A DNA stretch of 64,000 nucleotides from Leptolyngbya ohadii IS1 (GCF_002215035.1 NZ_NKFP01000006.1:3811080-3875079), one strand, 5' to 3'; counted from the first letter of the stretch, positions 19,289 to 29,174 are shown. Notes: a model not told the origin generated them from the letters alone. Made by a program: numbers and translations.

Positions 19289-20257
19289 ATGACTGACTTT
19301 ACGGTTGTCATTCCCACCTATAACGGCGAACATCGTCTTCCCGGCATCCTGCAATGTCTTCGATCGCAGGTTTGTCCCCCAGATTTCTCCTGGGAAATTA
19401 TTGTGGTGGACAACAACAGTGCCGATCGGACTGCCCAACTGATTGCTAAGTATCAAACCAGTGAGGAGAGCCAGTTTCCCTGTCCGTTACGGTATGCATT
19501 TGAGCCACGGCAGGGCGCAGGCTTTGCGCGACAGCTTGGGATCGAGGAGGCACACAGCGAATTTATCGGCTTCCTGGACGACGATAATTTACCCGATGAA
19601 GATTGGGTGACTGCCGCCTATTTATTTGCCCAGAGCCATCCCCAGGCAGGGGCGATCGCTAGCCGCATCTGGGGAGATTTTGCAGTACCGCCTGCACCCG
19701 AACTAAAACCCCTGCTGCCGTTCCTGGCCTTGACCAATCGGGGCGATCAGCCGTTGCGGTATGACCCTCGTAAGCCGTTATTGCCCCCCTCCGCAGGATT
19801 GGTGGTGCGGCGATCGGCTTGGCAGGGAAATGTTCCTAGCCATCTGGTACTGAATGGTCGGACTCCCGGCAGTATGGTGACTGGAGAAGATCTGGAAGTG
19901 CTGGCACATCTTCAGCGATCGGGCTGGGAAATTTGGTACAACCCGGCAATGAAACTGCGGCACACCATCGCGGCGGCACGGCTTCAGGCGGAGTATTTGC
20001 TGCCGTTCTTTAATGGAATTGGCTTGAGTCGATACGCAACGCGCATGGCAGGACTTCCCACCTGGCAACGGGGATATATGACGATCGCCTATGCAATCAA
20101 CGATTTGCGAAAAATAGTTCTTCACCAGTGGAACTATCGCGGCAAGGTGCGATCGAATCTGGTGGCAGCCTGTCAGTGGGAATTGCTGAAAAGCAGTTTT
20201 ATTAGCCCGCTCTATTTGTGGCAGCAGGGATACTTGAAGCGATTTTCTCAAGAATAG
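19289..20257 (+). CDS. GT2 glycosyltransferase, HpsE-like (copy 1)
   Basis: Family 2 glycosyltransferase of 322 residues. The GT-A start FTVVIPTYNGEHRLPGIL, the nucleotide-binding region IIVVDNNSADRTAQL and the metal-binding DDDN motif (FIGFLDDDNLPDEDW) are all clear. The acceptor-side GEDLEVL motif is around residue 210. The pattern resembles HpsE of the hormogonium polysaccharide locus in filamentous cyanobacteria, but that assignment comes from memory of the family and is not proven. It uses the ATG at 19289; the upstream frame is repeat-derived. A paralogue follows 41 bases downstream. Residues after about 260 are basic and could be peripheral to the membrane. Confidence 0.8.
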   Translation: MTDFTVVIPTYNGEHRLPGILQCLRSQVCPPDFSWEIIVVDNNSADRTAQLIAKYQTSEESQFPCPLRYAFEPRQGAGFARQLGIEEAHSEFIGFLDDDNLPDEDWVTAAYLFAQSHPQAGAIASRIWGDFAVPPAPELKPLLPFLALTNRGDQPLRYDPRKPLLPPSAGLVVRRSAWQGNVPSHLVLNGRTPGSMVTGEDLEVLAHLQRSGWEIWYNPAMKLRHTIAAARLQAEYLLPFFNGIGLSRYATRMAGLPTWQRGYMTIAYAINDLRKIVLHQWNYRGKVRSNLVAACQWELLKSSFISPLYLWQQGYLKRFSQE

Positions 20258-20298
20258 GAACCCTGGTACACCAAACAAATCTACTAGCAGATATTTCC

Positions 20299-21282
20299 AT
20301 GATTTCTAATTCTGAAGCGGTTCATTTTACGGTTGCCATTCCAACCTATAACGGTGAGAAAACTCTGCCGCTCGTTCTGGAAAAATTGCGATCGCAAATT
20401 ACCCCTGAGACGCTGAGTTGGGAAGTCATTATTATTGACAACAACAGCACCGATCGAACGGCAGAAACTATTGCTTCCTGGCAGGCTAATTTTCCAGTTC
20501 CGCTGCATTATCATCTGGAAACCAAGCAGGGTTCAGCCTATGCTCGACAGAAGGCAGTTCAAATGGCGCAAGGGGAATGGATCGGGTTTCTAGATGATGA
20601 TAATTTGCCTGATTCGTGTTGGGTTTCAGCCGCTTATCACTTTGGAACCGAGCATTCTAAAGCGGGTGTCATCGGTGGACAAATTCACGGTAAATATGAG
20701 ATTGATCCTCCCCTCAATTTCGATCGAGCAAAGGGGTTTTTAGTAATTCGGAAATATGCTCAGGCGGCAAAGCAATTTGAGCCAGAAAAACTGCGACTGC
20801 CTCCCGGTGCAGGGCTAGTTGTTCGCAGGCAAGCCTGGATCGAAAGTATGCCCAATCGCTTTGTACGTGCCCATCGTGGTGGACACGACTACGAGATTTC
20901 GCTGCGGATTTACAAGCAGGGTTGGCAAATTTGGTATAACCCGGAAATGGAAATTGAACATCTCATTCCGGCATGGCGGATGGAGAAAGCATATCTCAAT
21001 AAAATCGCTCGAATTTATGGACTATGTACCTGCGAAATTCGTTTGATTTTGGCGCGATCGTGGCAGAAACCTATCCTATTAATCAGAAGCTTTCTCGGCG
21101 GATTAAAACATACAATGCTTCACTTAATTCGCCACCGACAGCGGGCATTTTCCGATCTGGGGCTTTCCTGCGAAACGGCATTTTTTATAGGCAGTATGCT
21201 CAGCCCATTTGAATATATTTGGAAACAGATCGATCGACTCAGGGTAAACCTGATAGCAAGGGCGATCGATGGGAACAGCTAG
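20299..21282 (+). CDS. GT2 glycosyltransferase, HpsE-like (copy 2)
   Basis: Second GT2 enzyme of 327 residues, a paralogue of its upstream neighbour: FTVAIPTYNGEKTLPLVL, VIIIDNNSTDRTAET and GEWIGFLDDDNLPDSCW align position by position. The C-terminal GGHDYEISLRIYKQGW replaces the GEDLEV acceptor motif of copy 1, so acceptor choice may differ. The gene starts 41 bases after the copy 1 stop, implying an operon made by local duplication. It is probably involved in extracellular polysaccharide synthesis; the donor and acceptor sugars are unknown. A GC-rich hairpin follows the stop. Confidence 0.8.
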   Translation: MISNSEAVHFTVAIPTYNGEKTLPLVLEKLRSQITPETLSWEVIIIDNNSTDRTAETIASWQANFPVPLHYHLETKQGSAYARQKAVQMAQGEWIGFLDDDNLPDSCWVSAAYHFGTEHSKAGVIGGQIHGKYEIDPPLNFDRAKGFLVIRKYAQAAKQFEPEKLRLPPGAGLVVRRQAWIESMPNRFVRAHRGGHDYEISLRIYKQGWQIWYNPEMEIEHLIPAWRMEKAYLNKIARIYGLCTCEIRLILARSWQKPILLIRSFLGGLKHTMLHLIRHRQRAFSDLGLSCETAFFIGSMLSPFEYIWKQIDRLRVNLIARAIDGNS

Positions 21283-21320
21283 AAATTTTTGGCTGTAAAA
21301 AACAGCTTGTATTGGCTCGG

Positions 21321-21348
21321 TTCCCCCCAGAGTTTGGGGCTAGGGGGG
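21321..21348. repeat. Palindromic C/G-run hairpin element
   Basis: A run of CCCCCC followed by a short spacer and GGGG...GGGGGG forms a hairpin between the convergent glycosyltransferase and ubiD genes. It resembles one arm of the inverted-repeat element at 54941-55105 (CCCCCTA...CCCC/GGGG pattern) and may also act as a bidirectional transcription barrier. Confidence 0.55.
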
Positions 21349-21380
21349 CGATTCGGAATGATAGTCTCTTAGCCTAATTC

Positions 21381-22892
21381 CTACCGAATGTCGTAGCCAA
21401 ACAAATTGGGATTCACCTCGTCCAGCTTCAAATCAGCCAAGCCATACTCCGCCCAGCGCCGATCGACCATTGCCGCTGTATCCGGATCGGACTTCAGGGG
21501 TTCGTGCCAGTAGCGATCGGTTTCCGGTGGAATCTTCGTGGTGGCATCGATGCCCATGCGTCCGCCCAGTCCAGATTTTTCTGTGGCGAAGTCCAGCGAG
21601 TCAAACGGCGTATCGGGCAGGATAAATACATCCCTTGCCGGATCAACTTTAGAGGCGATCGACCAGACCACCTGACGCGGATCGCGGATGTTGATGTCCT
21701 TATCAACCACAATTACAAACTTGGTGTAGTTGAACTGGGGCAGGGCACTCCAGAAAGCCAGCGCCGCCCGTCGCGCATGACCGGGATATGCCTTGTCGAT
21801 CGCCAGAACTGCCGCCTTGTAGCTGAGGCTTTCCATTGGCAGAAAGAAGTCCACAATTTCAGGAACCTGCTGCCGCAGAATCGGCGTATAGATGCGGTTT
21901 AACGCCAGCGCCATCATCGCGTCTTCTTTGGGCGGACGACCGCTAAAGGTGGTCATGTAAACGGGATCTTTGCGATGGGTGACGGTGTGGAAGCGAATCA
22001 GGGGAGCTTTCTCATTTACGCCACCATAGAAGCCCATGTGGTCGCCAGCGGGTCCATCAATCGCCGTTTCGCCGGGGGTAATCGTCCCTTCCAGGACAAA
22101 CTCTGCATCGGCGGGAACTTCCAGGTCGATCGTCTTACATTTCGCCAGCTTTACCCCTTCGCCACCATAGATACCCGCAAACAGCCATTCGGAGAGATCC
22201 ACGGGAATCGGAGTGGCTGCCGCCATAATCAGCAGCGGATCGACACCTAAAGCCACTGCCACCTCCAGCTTTTGCCCCCGCTCTGCCGCCTTTCGCAGGT
22301 GACGGGTTGCCCCCCGAATCGAGAGCCACTGGACAGTCATCGTATTTTTGGATTGAATTTGCAGACGATAGACGCCCACGTTCACCGTGCGATTTTCCGG
22401 GTCTTTGGTAATCATCAAGCCCAGCGTAACCACCCGCTCCGCATCACCGGGATACACGCGCAGCAAAGGCAGCTTAGTCAGATCAACTTCATTGTCCTTC
22501 AGGACAACCCGCTGACAGGGCGGAAAGAAATCCCGTCCCGGTTTTGCCTTAAGGACGCTAAAAAGTGCCTGTCCTAGCTCGATCGCCTGTGAGACTTTCT
22601 TGGGGGGACGGGGCTGATAGAGCAACGCCAGCTTTTTACCCAGGGCTTCCAGTTCTTCGGGATGCTCCATGTTCATCGCCCAGCAGATCCGCTCTACGGT
22701 TCCCATCACGTTGATCGCCAGGGGATAGTCTGCGCCTTTCACGTTTTCAAACAGCAGGGCAGGTCCACCCGATTGCAGCATCCGATTACTAATCTCAGCA
22801 ACTTCGAGATTCGGATCGACCAGTGCTTTAATCCGTCGGAGCTGTCCCCGATTTTCAAGCAACTGCAAAAATTCGCGTAGATCTCTCGCCAT
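21381..22892 (-). CDS. ubiD: UbiD-family 4-hydroxybenzoate-type decarboxylase
   Basis: Prenylated-FMN-dependent decarboxylase of 503 residues, a UbiD homologue thought to remove the carboxylate from 4-hydroxy-3-polyprenylbenzoate in cyanobacterial plastoquinone synthesis. The N-terminal MARDLREFLQLLENRGQLRR, the central E-x-P-FAEG-like segment (GDHMGFYGGVNEKAPLI) and a C-terminal FLLPD-type region (DVFILPDTPFDSLDF) are diagnostic. The ATG at 22892 fits the family start. The gene for solanesyl-diphosphate synthase, which makes the side chain, is elsewhere in this window. UbiX, needed for the cofactor, is not here. Confidence 0.9.
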   Translation of the reverse strand: MARDLREFLQLLENRGQLRRIKALVDPNLEVAEISNRMLQSGGPALLFENVKGADYPLAINVMGTVERICWAMNMEHPEELEALGKKLALLYQPRPPKKVSQAIELGQALFSVLKAKPGRDFFPPCQRVVLKDNEVDLTKLPLLRVYPGDAERVVTLGLMITKDPENRTVNVGVYRLQIQSKNTMTVQWLSIRGATRHLRKAAERGQKLEVAVALGVDPLLIMAAATPIPVDLSEWLFAGIYGGEGVKLAKCKTIDLEVPADAEFVLEGTITPGETAIDGPAGDHMGFYGGVNEKAPLIRFHTVTHRKDPVYMTTFSGRPPKEDAMMALALNRIYTPILRQQVPEIVDFFLPMESLSYKAAVLAIDKAYPGHARRAALAFWSALPQFNYTKFVIVVDKDINIRDPRQVVWSIASKVDPARDVFILPDTPFDSLDFATEKSGLGGRMGIDATTKIPPETDRYWHEPLKSDPDTAAMVDRRWAEYGLADLKLDEVNPNLFGYDIR

Positions 22893-23197
22893 GATGCGCT
22901 TCCTCGTGGGGAATCCTGTGAAACATCTGTTTACATTTCTTCTTTCATTATGAAGGAGCAAGCTAATCCCCAGAAAAAAGATTCGATCGCCTCAAGATGC
23001 GGTAGAACATTAGAACAGTAGAACATTCGTACAAAACACCCACACCACCCAGAAATAGAACAAAAGTACTTAAAAATGGGCACTACAAACGGGTGTTATT
23101 CTATTTCGCCCAAACCCGAATACCCTTAGAATCAAAATTCCGATTGGTCGTCTTTTTCACCTGATCCTCTCTTCACTACTGCGAAGTTATCATTCCT

Positions 23198-26100
23198 GTG
23201 CCTCCTTCCCGTTCCTCCCGCTATCCGATTCAACGCTGGCAGATTGCCGACTTTCAGCCCGATCGTGCCGCACAGCTTGGGCAGTCCCTTCAGCTATCGC
23301 CTTTGCTGGCGCAGATTTTGATCAATCGTGGGGTGGGTACGCCGGAGTCTGCCCGTCAGTTTTTGGAGCCGGAACAGCAGTTTCTCCCCTCGCCGCTGGA
23401 CGATTTCCCCGATTTAACGATCGCCATTGAAATTCTGCTAAATGCAATCTCCAGCCGTCAGTTTATTGCGATTTGCGGTGACTACGATGCGGACGGCATG
23501 ACCAGTACGGCTTTGCTGCTGCGGGCGTTGCGCTATCTGGGAGCAGTCGTGGACTACGCCATTCCCAGCCGAATGCAGGAAGGCTACGGCATCAATCGCC
23601 GCATTATCGAGGAATTCCATCAAGACGGGGTGAGCGTCATTCTCACCGTGGATAACGGCATTGCCGCCCATGAACCGATCGCCTTTGCACGGGAATTAGG
23701 CTTAGCCGTGATTGTGACGGATCACCACGACATTCCGCCGACGCTGCCAGATGCCAATGCGATTTTGAACCCCAAACTCATCCGCGAAGAGTCGCCCTAT
23801 CGAGGTGTAGCGGGGGTGGGCGTTGCCTACATTCTGGCGATCTGTCTGGCACAATGTCTGCAAAAAACGCAGGATCTCACGACACCGCTGCTGGAACTGT
23901 TTACGCTGGGGACGATCGCGGATCTGGCTCCCCTGACGGGGGTAAATCGCCGCTGGGTAAAACGAGGGTTAAAGCTATTGCCTGCTTCGCGAAATCCGGG
24001 GATTGAGGCACTGATTCAGGTGGCAGGTCTGAGCAACGAAAAGGCACTGAAACCGGAGGCGATCGGCTTTCGATTGGGTCCCAGAATTAACGCGATCGGG
24101 CGACTGGCAGATCCGCAGATTGTGATCGAGCTTTTGACAACGGAGGATGATGGGCGAGCGCTGGAGCTGGCAATGAAATGCGAGCAGGTGAATCAGCTCC
24201 GGCAGCGCTTATGTGAACTGATTGAGCAGGAGGCGATCGTCTGGTGTGAGCAGACCCGGTTCCAGCCCCAAAAAGAGCGGGTGTTGGTGGTGGTGCAGCC
24301 TAACTGGCATCATGGCGTGATTGGCATTGTGGCGTCGCGGCTGGTGGAGCGGTACGGGGTGCCCGTGTTTATTGGCACTTACGAAGATGAGTCCGAGCAG
24401 CAGATTCGCGGCTCAGCCCGCAGCATCCCAGAATTTAACGTATTTGAGGCGTTGCAGTTCTGCGGCGATATTTTAGAGAAGTTTGGCGGACACCGGGCAG
24501 CAGGCGGGTTTTCCTTTAAGGCGGCTCACCTGGAAGAAATGCGATCGCGACTTCGGATTTTTGCCCACAATCAGCTTCAGCCCCAGCACCTCAAGCCGTT
24601 GGTGACGATCGATGTTCAGGCAAATTTCCGCGACCTCACCCACGATTTGTACGAACAGCTAGACACCCTTCATCCCTGCGGCATCGAAAATCCCGATCCG
24701 GTATTCTGGACGCCAAACGTGCGCGTGATTGAGCAGCAGACGATCGGGCGAGACAAGAATCATCTAAAAATGACGCTGGCGCAGACCAACGATCCGGCGA
24801 TGGGCATCCGGGCACTGGCTTGGCGGTGGGGCGAATTCTATCCGCTTCCCGATCGCGTGGATGTTGCCTATCGCTTGCGTTTGAATGAATGGAACGGTAC
24901 AAAGTCGATCGAGCTGGAATTAGTAGGTGTCCGTCCCGCAGAAGGCTCGCAAAATTCGTCCAGTTCTGGCTTAACAGATGCTTTTACAGCAATTAAAACA
25001 GACCTGAATCTTGCAGCAGGCTCAGAAATACCGATGAACGGCAGCCTGAATGGTCGTTCACGCAGTCAAGCTAACCCTTCCATTCAACCTATTGACCTAT
25101 CTGTTAATCCGTTGGTGAGTCGATCGATGAATGGTTTAGTCGAACCCATGACCGAACCTTCGGGGAATCCGCCAGCGCATCAAGCCAACGGCACGGCACC
25201 AAGTTTCAATCTGGATCGATCGACCCAGGAGGAATCCGCCAATTATTCTTCCGACTATAAATCCGACTACGAAAAAGAGAATGAGGCTGGGGATGCATCG
25301 TTTATTCCGTTTGTTTACAACCACCGCCACTATCTCTGTCGCATCAAATCATCGGCGATCGGACGAGAATCCATTGGGCGCGAACTCAGAATTCGCAATG
25401 CAGAAGGACAAATTCTAACTCTCTATCCCGATCAACAACAGGGATGGATGGGAGAAGATCGGGCAACGGGTCAGGCGATCGATCTGTCACAGGCGTTTTA
25501 TTTCAATCTGATGCAGGCAGCGCTAAGTGCGCTGGAGATTGCCGAAAAAGATCAGCTCATCCAGGAAAAGGATCGAGAGATTGCTGCTCTGACTCAGCAG
25601 GTGGAATCCCTGAAGCAGAAGCTAAAGCAGTTTTCCCTTGCTGCTACCGCTCCGATCAGTCCATCTGTTTCTAGTTCATCCAGACCGCCTGCTTTAATTC
25701 CCGACGGCAAGATCGCCGCATTAGCCACCGTCCTCTCAGCTAAAGCACAGCGCGAAATTATTGCGATCGACCCAGCCGAATTCGAGGAGAGTGATTTATT
25801 TGATGCCGACGCCGATTTTTCAGAAGCAGGACTGCGCCTCTGTGAAGTTATTGAACGGGAAATAGTTCAGCCCATTTTCGATCGTCTTCAGCAGTCTGGC
25901 TTAATCATTGCCTTGCCGGACTATCCCGCCCTCTATCATCTGCCGCCCCTGCTCGCCAACGAATGGTCTGCCCTGCGGGAAGAACTGCTGCTCTCCCCAG
26001 ACTGCCCTCAGCAACACGAATACGATGACGTAATTTCCGATGCCGTTAGCGAAGCCGATCGCGAACAAATTTGCGCCTGTCTATCTAACTGGCAAACGCC

Positions 26101-26245
26101 GATCGCCCTCTGGCTGCTCCACCCGCAAGCCGCCTCTGTGCTAAGCCAGATCGATCAGCTCCAAGCCATTGCTGCCGATGAGGAAAGCTGTTTGTATGGC
26201 TGGCAGTTTGATCTGCTGCGATCGTTTGTCCTGGGCGGCAATTAA
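23198..26245 (+). CDS. recJ: Single-stranded-DNA exonuclease RecJ with long C-terminal extension
   Basis: 5'-3' single-strand exonuclease for recombination and repair. The DHH core is visible: CGDYDADGMTS near residue 93, VDNGIAAHEP, and the signature VIVTDHHDIPP, followed by DHHA1 (VVVQPNWHHGVIGIVASRL; GGHRAAGGFSF) and an OB-like domain ending near residue 570. It is 1015 residues long, well above typical bacterial RecJ. About 120 residues of Ser/Asn-rich linker are followed by a beta-rich segment, a coiled coil (AEKDQLIQEKDREIAALTQQ) and an acidic helical C-terminus. The start codon appears to be GTG at 23198. The gene is divergent from ubiD and precedes tRNA-Pro on the opposite strand. Confidence 0.92.
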   Translation: MPPSRSSRYPIQRWQIADFQPDRAAQLGQSLQLSPLLAQILINRGVGTPESARQFLEPEQQFLPSPLDDFPDLTIAIEILLNAISSRQFIAICGDYDADGMTSTALLLRALRYLGAVVDYAIPSRMQEGYGINRRIIEEFHQDGVSVILTVDNGIAAHEPIAFARELGLAVIVTDHHDIPPTLPDANAILNPKLIREESPYRGVAGVGVAYILAICLAQCLQKTQDLTTPLLELFTLGTIADLAPLTGVNRRWVKRGLKLLPASRNPGIEALIQVAGLSNEKALKPEAIGFRLGPRINAIGRLADPQIVIELLTTEDDGRALELAMKCEQVNQLRQRLCELIEQEAIVWCEQTRFQPQKERVLVVVQPNWHHGVIGIVASRLVERYGVPVFIGTYEDESEQQIRGSARSIPEFNVFEALQFCGDILEKFGGHRAAGGFSFKAAHLEEMRSRLRIFAHNQLQPQHLKPLVTIDVQANFRDLTHDLYEQLDTLHPCGIENPDPVFWTPNVRVIEQQTIGRDKNHLKMTLAQTNDPAMGIRALAWRWGEFYPLPDRVDVAYRLRLNEWNGTKSIELELVGVRPAEGSQNSSSSGLTDAFTAIKTDLNLAAGSEIPMNGSLNGRSRSQANPSIQPIDLSVNPLVSRSMNGLVEPMTEPSGNPPAHQANGTAPSFNLDRSTQEESANYSSDYKSDYEKENEAGDASFIPFVYNHRHYLCRIKSSAIGRESIGRELRIRNAEGQILTLYPDQQQGWMGEDRATGQAIDLSQAFYFNLMQAALSALEIAEKDQLIQEKDREIAALTQQVESLKQKLKQFSLAATAPISPSVSSSSRPPALIPDGKIAALATVLSAKAQREIIAIDPAEFEESDLFDADADFSEAGLRLCEVIEREIVQPIFDRLQQSGLIIALPDYPALYHLPPLLANEWSALREELLLSPDCPQQHEYDDVISDAVSEADREQICACLSNWQTPIALWLLHPQAASVLSQIDQLQAIAADEESCLYGWQFDLLRSFVLGGN

Positions 26246-26250
26246 ATAAG

Positions 26251-26324
26251 TCGGGATGACAGGATTTGAACCTGCGGCATCCTGCTCCCAAAGCAGGCGC
26301 GCTACCAAGCTGCGCTACATCCCG
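26251..26324 (-). tRNA. tRNA-Pro(UGG)
   Basis: A 74-base cloverleaf. The acceptor stem CGGGATG pairs with CATCCCG plus discriminator A, the D arm contains AGCGCAGCTTGGTAGCGC, the anticodon stem CTGCT/AGCAG encloses a loop with TGG, and the T arm carries GGTTCAAATCC. The CCA end is not encoded. It lies antisense, 5 bases beyond the recJ stop. Confidence 0.96.
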
Positions 26325-26401
26325 AAGTCCTGACCCCATGATATACGGAAGTGACCCCACCGACAACAAAACTCAATTGACAACACAAGCCTCGATCGCA
26401 G

Positions 26402-28213
26402 TTATGCATGACTGGCTACTTTCAGGGTACGAAGTCGGTTAATGGCGGCAGCCAGCTCGATCGATCGAAACACCGTCAGATCTCCTTGGGGGTAAGGCGT
26501 CAAAGCATCCAGTGAACCATTTCTGATATCACGCATGACATCTTCAAGAATGTCAGAGAGCGATCGCTTTCCGTCCAGGTAATGCTGCTGAATATAAGCA
26601 ATAGCAGCCCCGACCGCCCGAATTTGCCCGACTTCGACCAGTTGTTCGATCGCAGATAAATCGATCGATTCGCCGCCAAACACCAATTCATCCACATCCC
26701 GGACTTTGAGCTTGGGTGAGCGTTCTTCTCGTTCATATTCCTGAGAATCGCGGGAGCTAGAATCACGAAAGTCACGCTGCCAGCTGCGTTGGGGAGAATC
26801 CAGCCGTTGGGCAATGGGTGTTCTGAGCGTAATGGAGCCGAATTTTTCGCCCCCCTCTGCCGTGCGATCGGTTTGGTAAGCGGCAGCAATTTCCTTTGCC
26901 TGCTGGGTCACGTTCTGGGGCTGAAAATCGACCATTGCAATCACGGTATCCGCGACCTCAAAGTAGTCTCCGCTGCCGCCCATTACGAGAATGGTTGACA
27001 CACCGTAGTCTTGATAAAGCTGGCGAATTTTGTCCACAAAGGGCGTAATTGGCTCCTTGTTTTTGGCGATGAGTGCCTGCATTCGGCGATCGCGAATCAT
27101 AAAATTCGTTGCAGAAGTGTCTTCGTCCACTAGCAGAACCTTTGCGCCTGCCTCCAGTGCTTCTATGATGTTTGCCGCCTGGGAGGTGCTGCCGCTGGCA
27201 TTTTCGGTGGAGAACTGGGTAGTTGACCGCCCCTGGGGTAGATGGTTGATAAACGGGGAAATATCGACGCCTGCAATACTGCGTCCGTCCTCGGCTCGAA
27301 TCTTCATTGCAGTGGCATTCGTGACAAGCTGTTCCCGCCCGTCTCCGGGGATGTGGCTGTAGATTCCGAGGGAAATGGCTTTGAGCAGGGTTGATTTACC
27401 GTGATAGCCACCACCCACAATCAGCGTCACGCCCTTGGGAATGCCCATTCCGGTGATCTTGCCCTGGTTAGGGCGATCGAACGTCACGCGCAGGGAATCC
27501 GGTGATTGAAAAGGAATTGCCTGTTCTGTTGAGGGATTACGGGAGGGAGTACGAGCGGAAATCGAAGACATCGGCTGATCGTTCACGCCACTCTGACGCG
27601 GCAAAATTGCACCATCAGGAATAAACGCCACCAGTCCGTTTAGCTCTAGCTGAGAGCGCAGCCAGTCCGCATCCTCGACTACTTCAACGTGGGTTTGCAC
27701 TGCTTTCGCGTTAAGTGCAGCAAAAAAGAGCGATCGCCGCACAATTTCCGGCACATCCTGACACAGTAATTCCGCTGCCTGCCGCCCCAGAATCGTCCGT
27801 CCCCTCGCTGGCAGACCCACCATAAAGCGCACTTCCACCTGCTGAGCATTAATCCAAACCGACGATCGTTCCAGCACTGCCTGCTTGGGAGGCACGATCG
27901 CAATCAGTCCACTTTTGCCGCTGCCTCGCTTTTCCCGGAGCTGGGCAGACTGCCGATCGAACTCGCGGTTCAGGTAATCCCGCAGGGCAATCTCGCGGCT
28001 GGGCGATTGATACAACTCCGCCGGAAACTTGGCTTCAGGCTGAGGAATACGCACGCTTACCCGACTGGGAGCAGCAAACGGATCACCCTGCACATGGTCG
28101 ATCGTTAGCGTAAAGCCGGGAAACTGATACGTCCCTCGAATCTGCTGATATGCCTTGTAGCTCTGCTGATCAAGACGCAGCAGGGTTTGGTGAAGGGTCT
28201 GGGCAGTCAACAT
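26402..28213 (-). CDS. ABC-class predicted ATPase (COG3044 type)
   Basis: Soluble P-loop ATPase of about 603 residues. The P-loop is GGGYHGKSTLLKAISLGIYS, the Walker B region is VLLVDEDTSATNFMIRD, and VMGGSGDYFEVADTVI lies near the switch region. This arrangement matches the uncharacterised family of ABC-class ATPases with no transport partner. The N-terminal 250 residues bear the conserved FTLTIDHVQGDPFAAPSRV block. The family's biological role is unknown. The ATG at 28213 is preferred over one at 28246. It is not clearly part of an operon; its neighbours are tRNA-Pro (same strand, downstream) and bioD (divergent). Confidence 0.82.
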   Translation of the reverse strand: MLTAQTLHQTLLRLDQQSYKAYQQIRGTYQFPGFTLTIDHVQGDPFAAPSRVSVRIPQPEAKFPAELYQSPSREIALRDYLNREFDRQSAQLREKRGSGKSGLIAIVPPKQAVLERSSVWINAQQVEVRFMVGLPARGRTILGRQAAELLCQDVPEIVRRSLFFAALNAKAVQTHVEVVEDADWLRSQLELNGLVAFIPDGAILPRQSGVNDQPMSSISARTPSRNPSTEQAIPFQSPDSLRVTFDRPNQGKITGMGIPKGVTLIVGGGYHGKSTLLKAISLGIYSHIPGDGREQLVTNATAMKIRAEDGRSIAGVDISPFINHLPQGRSTTQFSTENASGSTSQAANIIEALEAGAKVLLVDEDTSATNFMIRDRRMQALIAKNKEPITPFVDKIRQLYQDYGVSTILVMGGSGDYFEVADTVIAMVDFQPQNVTQQAKEIAAAYQTDRTAEGGEKFGSITLRTPIAQRLDSPQRSWQRDFRDSSSRDSQEYEREERSPKLKVRDVDELVFGGESIDLSAIEQLVEVGQIRAVGAAIAYIQQHYLDGKRSLSDILEDVMRDIRNGSLDALTPYPQGDLTVFRSIELAAAINRLRTLKVASHA

Positions 28214-28490
28214 AGGGCTTCTAGATAAAAAATGGGGCGATCGCATCAGAAAAACAGCCCTCCTATTTTAGGAGACCACGGAAAAGACAAAACGCTAGAG
28301 AACCAAGGAGAGGAGCAAACGGTAGAAGACTAAATCGGCTTGCTTCCCCGTCTTGCTTTACAGTTTCCCAAAACTCCAATCCCATCGTTAAATGGAAGCA
28401 GCAGGCTTTTGCAAAAGTTGGGCGAATCAGCTTTAGTAACGAGGCTCACCCACGCTGCAAAGCACTGCCCACTGTCCGTCGAGGGAAACC

Positions 28491-29174
28491 GTGTTAAACG
28501 CACTCTTAATTGCAGGCTCCGATTTTGGGGTCGGAAAGACCGTTCTGATTTCAGCCCTGACTGCCTACTGGCAGCGCTATTGCAACAATCGATCGCTAGG
28601 CGTGATCAAGCCGATCGACTGTGGCGGCAACCATGCAGAACAGTTCCAATCCTTTTCGCTGAACCAATCCGCCGAGCAAACGAATCCAATCCGGTTTGAG
28701 TCGAATCTGCCTGCCCCGATCGCTGCCCTGCGGGAAAACCAAAAAATTGAGCTAGAGAAAATCTGGCGATCGTTTGAATCCCTCAGCCAGCAAAAGGAGT
28801 TTGTGCTGCTGGAGGGCTTGGGCGGACTGGGATCACCCATGACGGCAGAAATGACGGTGGCGGATCTGGCATGGGATTGGCGAATTCCGATCGTGCTCGT
28901 GGTGCCCGTACAGCCTGGGTCGATCGCGCAGGCAGTCGCAAATACGGCGCTGGCAACTCAGGCGCGAATTCATCTCAAAGGAATTGTGTTGAACTGTGTG
29001 CAGCCCTGTCGCCCTCAAGAAATCGATGATTGGGCATCCCCAGATTTGCTGCAATCCCTGACCCAGAAGCCCATTCTGGGGTGTATTCCCTACCTGAGCG
29101 ACCCATCTGACGCCAGTAAATTGGCTCAGGTTGCTTCCCAGCTCCACGTCGAGCGGCTACTGCCCCTAAGCTAG
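28491..29174 (+). CDS. bioD: Dethiobiotin synthetase BioD
   Basis: ATP-dependent synthetase, 227 residues, that closes the ureido ring of dethiobiotin in biotin synthesis. The P-loop is GSDFGVGKTVLISAL, a variant of the family GTDTxVGKT motif. VIKPIDCGG and FVLLEGLGGLGSP correspond to the substrate and magnesium-binding segments. The likely start is GTG at 28491, directly before the conserved first strand. No other bio gene lies nearby, as is common in cyanobacteria. Other P-loop amidoligase relatives (CobQ/CbiP-like) are less likely given the length. Confidence 0.85.
   Translation: MLNALLIAGSDFGVGKTVLISALTAYWQRYCNNRSLGVIKPIDCGGNHAEQFQSFSLNQSAEQTNPIRFESNLPAPIAALRENQKIELEKIWRSFESLSQQKEFVLLEGLGGLGSPMTAEMTVADLAWDWRIPIVLVVPVQPGSIAQAVANTALATQARIHLKGIVLNCVQPCRPQEIDDWASPDLLQSLTQKPILGCIPYLSDPSDASKLAQVASQLHVERLLPLS

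Noticed and set aside
26085-26369. Minus-strand open frame overlapping tRNA-Pro and recJ
   Set aside because: It spans a perfectly folded tRNA gene and antisense recJ sequence.
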